A stretch of DNA of 59,692 nucleotides from assembly GCF_013141715.1 (NCBI RefSeq), contig NZ_WHOA01000198.1, positions 1-59,692 on the forward strand, written 5' to 3'. The translations under genes were made by a program, and so were the position numbers. This document shows positions 54,127 to 59,692 of the stretch, piece after piece (the first letter of the stretch is position 1; every line of letters starts with the position of its first letter). Below the pieces are notes generated by a model, which had not been told where the DNA came from, did no database searches, and saw nothing but the letters and a program-made list of their open reading frames with translations. This DNA is from Paenibacillus phytorum. GTDB taxonomy: Bacteria; Bacillota; Bacilli; Paenibacillales; NBRC-103111.

Positions 54127-54133
54127 TTGTTTA

Positions 54134-54964
54134 TTATCCTTTAACCCCGCCGCCGGCAATTCCGTTGATCACCTGTTTCTGCAAGATAATAAAAATGATC
54201 ACAAGTGGAATAATCGCTGAAACTGAAGCCATCATCGTAACGGCGTAGCTGGTCGCATACTCATCTTTGAAAGCCCCCATGCCTAGTGGTATTGTAAATA
54301 ATTTACGATTCATCAAGAAGATAAGCGGATTTTGATAGTCGTTCCAAGTCCACAAAAATTTCAAGATGCCGACCGTGGCTACAATTGGCTTCGCCATAGG
54401 CAGAACGATCTGCCAGTAAATCCGCAAATACCCTGCTCCATCTATCTTAGCCGCTTCCAAATATTCATGGTGAATACTAAGCATGAACTGTCTCATTAAG
54501 AAGGTCAAGGCTATCGAAAACGCCCCCATCAGAATCAAAGCCGCATGAGTGTCGTATATGCCAAGCCATTTGATCATAATAAATCGAGGCACCAGTGTGG
54601 ACTCAGATGGAACGAGATAAAACGACAATAGCAAGATGAACATCAGATTTTTGTAAGGAAAATTAAGTTTCGCAAATGAAAAGCCCGCCATTGATGAGAA
54701 CAGTAGAGTAAGTAACGTCATTATAATTGAAATCTTCAAGGAGTTAAAATAATTCTGACCAAAGGGAATGCTTCCCATCCATACCGTTTTGAAGTTCTCA
54801 ATGAAATTCCAGTTTTGTGGAATCCATTGAATCGGATAAGTCATAACATCTTTTTCAATTTTGGATGCCGCAGAAAGCATCCATATTAATGGTGATATGA
54901 ATAGAAGAGATATCAATCCTATACACACAGTTATAATGCTCTTTGTCATTATTTTTGTACTCAT
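54134..54964 (-). CDS. ABC sugar permease, CUT1 MalG type
   Basis: 276 residues from the ATG at 54964 (GGAG 5 nt upstream); the longer frame overlaps the preceding permease without a ribosome site. Six helices with the EAA loop EYLEAAKIDGAGYLRIY. It ends KQVINGIAGGGVKG, typical of MalG-type permeases. Partner of the permease at 54979 and of the broken binding protein. Confidence 0.93.
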   Translation of the reverse strand: MSTKIMTKSIITVCIGLISLLFISPLIWMLSAASKIEKDVMTYPIQWIPQNWNFIENFKTVWMGSIPFGQNYFNSLKISIIMTLLTLLFSSMAGFSFAKLNFPYKNLMFILLLSFYLVPSESTLVPRFIMIKWLGIYDTHAALILMGAFSIALTFLMRQFMLSIHHEYLEAAKIDGAGYLRIYWQIVLPMAKPIVATVGILKFLWTWNDYQNPLIFLMNRKLFTIPLGMGAFKDEYATSYAVTMMASVSAIIPLVIIFIILQKQVINGIAGGGVKG

Positions 54965-54978
54965 CGTGTCTCCATCCT

Positions 54979-55920
54979 TTAAAATTGTTTTTTCTGAATT
55001 CGCCAGGTGACGGAAGTAACAATGGCAATAATCAGAAACAAGACCCATGACAGGGCAGATGCATAGCCCATTCTGAAATTTTTGAAACCTTCTTCGTAAA
55101 TATAATACACAAGCACATTTGTAGAATTATTCGGACCGCCTTCCGTCAAGAAAGCAATCAGGTCGAATACCTTGAATGAAGCGACTATCGATGTGATGCT
55201 GAGAAAGAACGTGGTCGGGCCAAGTAACGGCAAGGTAATTTTCGTTAATCTCTGTATCCATGAAGCCCCGTCAATCTGCGCCGATTCGTATATGTCTTCC
55301 GAAATATTCGTCAAACCTGCCATATAGATGACAATGTTATAACCGAGCTGCATCCAGATCGCTACAATAATAATGGCCCAGAGCGCATAATCGGTGCTTC
55401 CCAGCCATTTAGGCGGATCAGATACTCCAAGGCTCATAAGCAAATGATTGACCGGACCGTTCGAAGGATGGAACAAAGCCGTGAAAACTGTTGCGACTGC
55501 AACTCCCGTAGCAATATAAGGAATGAAAAATACAACTTTGAAATATTCCTTCAGGTATACTGCGGAATTGATTATAACTGCAAGTATAAATCCAAGAGCC
55601 ATTCCCATTGGAACGGTCACTATGGTAAACAGCGCATTGTTTTTAAGAGAGAGGAATAACTTTTTATCATGCAGCAAAGCTTTATAGTTATCCAATCCGA
55701 TGAAATGAATGGCCTTGACGCCACCCACCAGGTTCCATTCCGTAAAACTCAAATATAGCGAAAAAAACAGTGGGAAAACACCGAGTAATAGAATCCCCAG
55801 AAATTCCGGTGTAACGAACAATAATCCTACTGCTGATTCTCTTCGCTGATTCGTCCAAAAGGATCTTTTACGAAACTTTCGGTGCACCTCTTCCCTGTTC
55901 ATGTTTACATTCACTGCCAC
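54979..55920 (-). CDS. ABC sugar permease, CUT1 MalF type
   Basis: 313 residues. The GTG at 55920 has AGGGGTG upstream. Six helices after a basic N-terminal tail (HRKFRKRSFWTNQRRE) and the EAA loop DIYESAQIDGASWIQRL. With the MalG-type partner 14 bp downstream it forms the channel of a monosaccharide or oligosaccharide importer. A TGCACA box lies about 180 bp upstream. Confidence 0.93.
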   Translation of the reverse strand: MAVNVNMNREEVHRKFRKRSFWTNQRRESAVGLLFVTPEFLGILLLGVFPLFFSLYLSFTEWNLVGGVKAIHFIGLDNYKALLHDKKLFLSLKNNALFTIVTVPMGMALGFILAVIINSAVYLKEYFKVVFFIPYIATGVAVATVFTALFHPSNGPVNHLLMSLGVSDPPKWLGSTDYALWAIIIVAIWMQLGYNIVIYMAGLTNISEDIYESAQIDGASWIQRLTKITLPLLGPTTFFLSITSIVASFKVFDLIAFLTEGGPNNSTNVLVYYIYEEGFKNFRMGYASALSWVLFLIIAIVTSVTWRIQKKQF

Positions 55921-56096
55921 TCACACTCACCCCTTATCCATTTGTGTCACGTTTCTCTCATATCAATTAGCACCTAGGAAACGTGCGATTCTCTATTCGA
56001 TGGTAACAACCCCATTGCCGCTCTTTGTATGGTATCTTCCGAGTGCATTGGATTGATTTTTATGATAATTGAAATGAAAATAAACTACGAGGTGTG

Positions 56097-56128
56097 AATT
56101 TTACCGGAGTGTGCAAAATATCTACTAT
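56097..56128 (-). promoter_or_regulatory. TGCACA box upstream of the permease operon
   Basis: On the minus strand: ATAGTAGATATTTTGCACAC then TCCGGTAAAATTC. It matches the boxes at 48734 and 59078 in order and spacing. Confidence 0.6.
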
Positions 56129-56182
56129 TTTTAAAAATTCATAGATAAGTGATCTACAAGCGATCAACTAATCGCCAATTAA

Positions 56183-56204
56183 GCCCATGCATCGTTGCAT
56201 GGGC
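56183..56204 (-). terminator. Hairpin after the propeller-glycosidase gene
   Basis: GCCCATGCA and TGCATGGGC form a perfect 9 bp stem around a 4 nt loop, about 27 bp after the stop at 56231. Only a weak T-tract (TTAATT) follows. Confidence 0.55.
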
Positions 56205-56230
56205 TGCTCCCAGATATCACCTGCAGCAAA

Positions 56231-57280
56231 TTAATTCCGTTTCAAAGGGATAACCATGTTCCAGGTATTCACAGCGTTAGTAAATTCGCCAGGACCATCT
56301 GCTGTCGCAAAAAACATATGGGTAGGCTCATTATCTTCAAATAAGATAAATGGTCTTTCAAGGCTTCCCATCACCTGTTCCGCTCCATCATCCCACTTTA
56401 TCATTCGCGTATATGATTTTTGTCCTTCAAGCGCTTCCCATTTCACGCCGTCTTTAGACCTTGCGATAATCCCTCCGTGGTACTCCCCGCAAATATTGCC
56501 TGTCATATCCTTGGCTATCATTTCATAGCCGCCAGGCACTTGATAAATAAAAGGATCCTCCAAATTGAATTTCTCAGAAGGAAAAATAGTCTCTTCCGAT
56601 AAAGCCTTATAAGGCCCCATATAATGACTAGCACGCGCAACTCCAAAAGACATTTGAAAGCTATGCAAAAAAGTCGGATACGGCCTTGACTTGTAGGTTC
56701 TAGTTTTGTAAACAAGCAGCACTGAACCGTCTTCATGAACGCATGGCGCTGGATTGGAAGTAAAAAAGTTGTCAAACTTGCTTGGTCTTGGCTGCAAAAT
56801 AGGGCTGTCCAGTCTCTCCCATGGGCCCGATAAACTTTTGGAAGTGGCAATCCCAATCCGCTTATTGGAACGTGCTACTATAACTCTTGGATCATTTAAG
56901 TCAAGTTGTTCATCTAATGAAAAATCCTTGAATGGGTGGGTTGACCCCATATAGTATAAAATATACGTATCCTGATGTTTAACAATTTGCGGATTATGGG
57001 TACTTCTTCCATCCCAGTATTCCGCCCCTCTTGAAGGCAAAACAACTTCTTCAAATTGGTAGGGGCCCTCTGGGGCATCTGAAACAGCACGTACAATCTC
57101 TGATGCAAGAAGCCAGCCTGGATGCATAGGCAGGTCTTTGGACCATCTTGAGGCAAACATATGATATCTGTTGTCTTCGCCCTTTATAACAGAGCCGCAC
57201 CAAACCCAATAGCCTTCCATTCTAAAACCGCCGTTTCTAGGCGCTTGAAGCATCTTTTCATACAGCATCTTATGATTCAT
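56231..57280 (-). CDS. Five-bladed beta-propeller glycoside hydrolase (GH43/GH117-like), cytoplasmic
   Basis: 349 residues, no signal peptide. Repeating blade-like motifs are visible (YHMFASRWSKDL, IVKHQDTYILYYMGST, GIATSKSLSGPWERL, GVARASHYMGPYKAL, IIARSKDGVKWEAL). The STHNPQIVKHQDTYILYYMG segment and the overall pattern fit the GH43/GH117-like superfamily, which includes arabinosidases, xylosidases and anhydro-galactosidases. I cannot fix the family or the catalytic residues with certainty. The gene is between the GH36 remnant and the permease operon and would act on imported sugars. Confidence 0.8.
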   Translation of the reverse strand: MNHKMLYEKMLQAPRNGGFRMEGYWVWCGSVIKGEDNRYHMFASRWSKDLPMHPGWLLASEIVRAVSDAPEGPYQFEEVVLPSRGAEYWDGRSTHNPQIVKHQDTYILYYMGSTHPFKDFSLDEQLDLNDPRVIVARSNKRIGIATSKSLSGPWERLDSPILQPRPSKFDNFFTSNPAPCVHEDGSVLLVYKTRTYKSRPYPTFLHSFQMSFGVARASHYMGPYKALSEETIFPSEKFNLEDPFIYQVPGGYEMIAKDMTGNICGEYHGGIIARSKDGVKWEALEGQKSYTRMIKWDDGAEQVMGSLERPFILFEDNEPTHMFFATADGPGEFTNAVNTWNMVIPLKRN

Positions 57281-57286
57281 CTACTA

Positions 57287-58009
57287 CTAATCCCTTTCAT
57301 AAATTAACTTTTGAATGCGAATAATTTCACTTTGAAAATCACCTTTAAGATTAACCTTAATTCCTACTTTCATTAATGCCTTTCCACTGAGAGGTTGCTC
57401 GGTGCCTTCAACTTGATACAACGTCAATTCATCAAGGCCCTGCAAACGAATCCTTGGAAGTTCATTGGCAAAGTTATTCGAGTGTAAGAACACAAAAACT
57501 CTCGTCTGCTCTCAAGGACAAGCTTCGTATCCGGAAGCATGACACGACTCAATTGCGTCTCAGCAGGCCAACGTCCTGCAAGATAAGTAAGTCTATAATC
57601 CTTCTCCCTTGGCAGGTATATGGAGCAGGTCAATGCTTGTTCCAATGTCACATTAGCCTCACCTCGGTTTATAATCTCACAATACCTTTCAATGAGATCA
57701 CAATCCGCGATTATTTTGTAATATAACTTTACTTCTAAGTCATAATGCGTATCTTTTAACAATAGCAAAAGTGTGTTATGTGAGATCTCAAGCTTTCCCC
57801 CACCCCATATATTCCTCTTCGCTTAATTCACTTCCAACAGTATAGGGGTATTCTGATATGATATTCGCATTAGGGTAATCAGTCATGCGCGGAAGCTTAT
57901 CTCCAAAATAAATATGATTGATAGTGCCTAACTCACTTAGTCCTAGCGCATAGGAAATGTTATCTCCTTCAAGCACCCAAATATTTCTTGCGTCATCATG
58001 TTTTATCAT
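57287..58009 (-). pseudogene. GH36 alpha-galactosidase remnant without its catalytic domain
   Basis: Three pieces in shifted frames match GH36. The first 73 codons fit the N-terminal beta-sandwich (ISYALGLSELGTINHIYFGD). A second piece (57424-57768) continues that domain (YDLEVKLYYKIIADCDLIER, REKDYRLTYLAGRWPAETQL, VLESRRE). A third piece (57287-57493) is the very C-terminal part (LPRIRLQGLDELTLYQVEGT, GKALMKVGIKVNLKGDFQSE). The whole (beta/alpha)8 catalytic core between VLESRR and the C-terminal domain is missing. About 240 codons remain of the usual ~730. Neighbouring genes in the operon are intact, so the loss seems specific. Confidence 0.88.
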
Positions 58010-58017
58010 TAAAATGC

Positions 58018-58959
58018 CTATTTCCTTTCGTCCAACCGTTTCGATACTCGATGCAGCATCTCAACGGATTTCTCGGCCATCGAACCATCCTCGTAAATGC
58101 CGATGTTAATCGTTACAGCTGCACCTCTCAACTTGCAGGCAACGATATATTCGTAAAGTTCATCTTCCGAAACCTTGGGCGGAACAATCTCGCCAGGTGC
58201 ATCCCAATGCCCCCAAGAGCAATCAAGCCAGAAAAGTACATGCGGCTGCATGCCAGCTGGAAGCTCATAAGGAGGATACGTCCCAAAATCTACCTCGCCA
58301 GCCAGGAAATCCTCTATATCAAATACATAGTTCATTGAGTTCGCACCCGGACACATCGAAATGGCAGCTTCGGGATTTCCTGATCTTACTGCCGCAAACC
58401 ATAAATCCCGCTCAAAGCGGGTGTTATCCCATTCCCGGGTTCTTAGAAAAGATTTTTCAGAGGCGTTATAGCAACCGTCAAACCACCAGCCATCTGCCAA
58501 ACGCCCAAATTTATCGGAATACTCCTTGACAAACAGCATGTACTTCTTCATAAATTCACTTTTATCAGTGGGATGAAGATCCCAACCAAAAGCTTCTCGC
58601 ATTTTTTCAACGTTGGCGTCCACTTCAGTAGGCAGATATGCAATAAACTTGTTGCCTGATTCTTTCACTCGGACCGCAAGCTCGAGCGCGAGATCGCGTC
58701 TTGAACAGCAGCCTGGAGCTAAACTTTCAAGATACTTATTGTAAGAGCAATAATACCCGGTGTTTTGTCCTAATGTAAAAATTATCCAATTAGCACCTAT
58801 GTGGTTAAATTGTTCCATGAATGTTTCCATGTCAAATTTATCGATCATTCGATTAAAATCCTGTTCATGCTCGCCAGACCTAGGCTGTGTGTGACTTAAA
58901 TAATGAACCATCACGCCAAAATGCTTCGCTTCTTTCATCCATCTCGCATTCCCTGACAT
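58018..58959 (-). CDS. GH29-like alpha-L-fucosidase family protein, cytoplasmic
   Basis: 313 residues, no signal peptide. The N-terminal HFGVMVHYLSH parallels the GH29 FGxFxHWG segment. The barrel strand GWWFDGCYN places D161 where GH29 enzymes have the nucleophile (LWxDG). The usual C-terminal beta-sandwich of full-length GH29 enzymes is missing, so this is a short, barrel-only relative. A function on fucose or a related deoxy-sugar is inferred. It starts the operon behind the TGCACA box at 59078 and is followed 9 bp later by the GH36 remnant. Confidence 0.75.
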   Translation of the reverse strand: MSGNARWMKEAKHFGVMVHYLSHTQPRSGEHEQDFNRMIDKFDMETFMEQFNHIGANWIIFTLGQNTGYYCSYNKYLESLAPGCCSRRDLALELAVRVKESGNKFIAYLPTEVDANVEKMREAFGWDLHPTDKSEFMKKYMLFVKEYSDKFGRLADGWWFDGCYNASEKSFLRTREWDNTRFERDLWFAAVRSGNPEAAISMCPGANSMNYVFDIEDFLAGEVDFGTYPPYELPAGMQPHVLFWLDCSWGHWDAPGEIVPPKVSEDELYEYIVACKLRGAAVTINIGIYEDGSMAEKSVEMLHRVSKRLDERK

Positions 58960-59077
58960 CCCAATTTCTCCTTTAATTTCATTTAATTACTTTCGTACGG
59001 ATAACCCTCCGTCAATAACTGAATATCCTGAATATCTAATCTTATTATAAAAAACAGTAGACTTATTGAGTGTATTT

Positions 59078-59110
59078 AAATTCTACCTAACTGTGCACTT
59101 TCTTTACTAT
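59078..59110 (-). promoter_or_regulatory. TGCACA box upstream of the GH29-like gene
   Basis: On the minus strand: ATAGTAAAGAAAGTGCACAG then TTAGGTAGAATTT. It fits the consensus of the other boxes with one change (GGTAGAATT). Confidence 0.6.
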
Positions 59111-59223
59111 CTGCTGCGAAAATTGAAAGCTGGCTGCTTCCACGGCTCATCCTCAACAGGGCGAATGCCGTGAAAAAAGTGTATGGATATGACGAAGGAC
59201 GGCCGGGAACCGTCCCCTTCTTG

Positions 59224-59692
59224 CTATTTCTCAAACGGCTTAAAGGCTCCGCCTTCCGTTACGCCCGGAGCCAACGGGCTCAGCTGCCCAAATCCTGTAA
59301 CGGGTGCAGTTCGGCCATCCTTTTCGGGGATCACGTATTTCCCAAACCACTCCCCGAGCCGATACCGCAGCGCTTCCAGTTCCTCTTGGCACTCGGCATC
59401 ATCTATGCGATTGGCTTCCTCGTTCGGGTCATTCCGCAGGTCATAAAGCTCGTGCGGCCCGTACGGATAGCGGTGAACGTATTTCCATTCCCGGGTGCGG
59501 ATCATCCGGACCGGTCCGTATTCGTCATAAATGACGATATCCTCGCGTCCGACGCCCGCTTCTCCCCGCAGCAGTTCATCGAAGCTGCGGCCAGGCAAGC
59601 GATCCTTTTCAGGATTGGAGAGCCCCACGTAGTCCAGCAGCGTAGGGAATACGTCATACTGACTAACCAGCTCGCTCCGAACCTGTCCGGCA
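59224..59692 (-). CDS. Sulfatase, C-terminal part (5' end beyond window)
   Basis: About 155 codons run in from the window edge to the stop at 59224. The frame reads QYDVFPTLLDYVGLSNPEKD, then MIRTREWKYVHRYPYGPHEL and YDLRNDPNEEANRI, the classic end of S1 sulfatases. The active site is outside the window. The codons look markedly richer in G+C than the rest, with many GCG/CCG/CGG, suggesting a separate origin. A hairpin-like GGACGG/CCGTCC just after the stop lacks a T-run. Probably part of the same degradation cluster as the genes downstream. Confidence 0.88.
   Translation of the reverse strand, partial: AGQVRSELVSQYDVFPTLLDYVGLSNPEKDRLPGRSFDELLRGEAGVGREDIVIYDEYGPVRMIRTREWKYVHRYPYGPHELYDLRNDPNEEANRIDDAECQEELEALRYRLGEWFGKYVIPEKDGRTAPVTGFGQLSPLAPGVTEGGAFKPFEK

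Larger units (their letters stand above)
55921..56230. other. Promoter region of the permease operon
   Basis: Contains the TGCACA box at 56097-56128 and the hairpin after the propeller glycosidase gene. Nothing else is recognised. Confidence 0.6.

Noticed and set aside
1..59692. Insertion sequences, prophage genes, CRISPR arrays, tRNA or rRNA genes
   Set aside because: I looked for transposase or integrase motifs, regularly spaced repeats and RNA-gene signatures and saw none. The repeats present are promoter blocks and gene fragments.

Overview
The window looks like a chromosomal segment of a Paenibacillus-type, spore-forming Gram-positive bacterium. The clues are an S-layer-homology (SLH) anchor protein, a sporulation sigma-K fragment, YesM/YesN-type and transmembrane AraC-type regulators, LplBC/CUT1-type sugar permeases without their own ATPase, and strong AGGAGG ribosome sites. 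Almost everything lies on the minus strand. The theme is capture and breakdown of complex, probably sulfated, polysaccharides; the exact substrate cannot be read from the sequence. I see no rRNA, tRNA, CRISPR array, transposase or integrase.

Left region (1-18.2 kb): an edge-truncated secreted metallophosphoesterase, a cohesin-SLH surface anchor (4179-5195), and two very large secreted GH2 enzymes (5738-10156 and 11594-16948), each ending in cohesin-FIVAR-dockerin. Together they look like a small, scaffoldin-free, cell-anchored enzyme complex. Spaces between them hold gene wreckage: a second SLH remnant, a shattered GH92-cohesin gene, and solute-binding-protein remnants. Three copies of a ~185 bp promoter element carrying a 19 bp palindrome precede these genes.

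Middle-left (18.2-26.6 kb): a DUF3502-type sugar-binding lipoprotein and a divergent transmembrane AraC regulator (the only plus-strand gene), an orphan MacB-like ATPase, a 5'-truncated sigK, a small PAS protein, and a second transmembrane AraC regulator.

Centre (26.7-48.5 kb): an import-and-degradation system. Secreted heparinase II/III-family enzymes (three paralogs plus one N-terminal pseudogene) and a GH16 enzyme would cut the polymer. A binding protein and two permeases would import oligomers. A PL8-like lyase and a sulfatase, both without signal peptides, would finish the job in the cytoplasm. Three copies of a 16 bp palindrome (TTCTGCAYRTGCAGAA) mark promoters here, and large promoter blocks are duplicated.

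Right (49.2-59.7 kb): a second system. It has a YesN/YesM two-component pair, a binding-protein gene broken by an in-frame TAG, two permeases, a five-bladed-propeller glycosidase, a GH36 alpha-galactosidase pseudogene that has lost its catalytic domain, a GH29-like enzyme, and the 3' end of another sulfatase. A TGCACA/GGTAAAATT-type box recurs before its transcription units and before one centre gene.

The window therefore shows three sugar-uptake or degradation modules, each with its own regulator type and its own repeated operator motif, plus abundant signs of duplication and decay.
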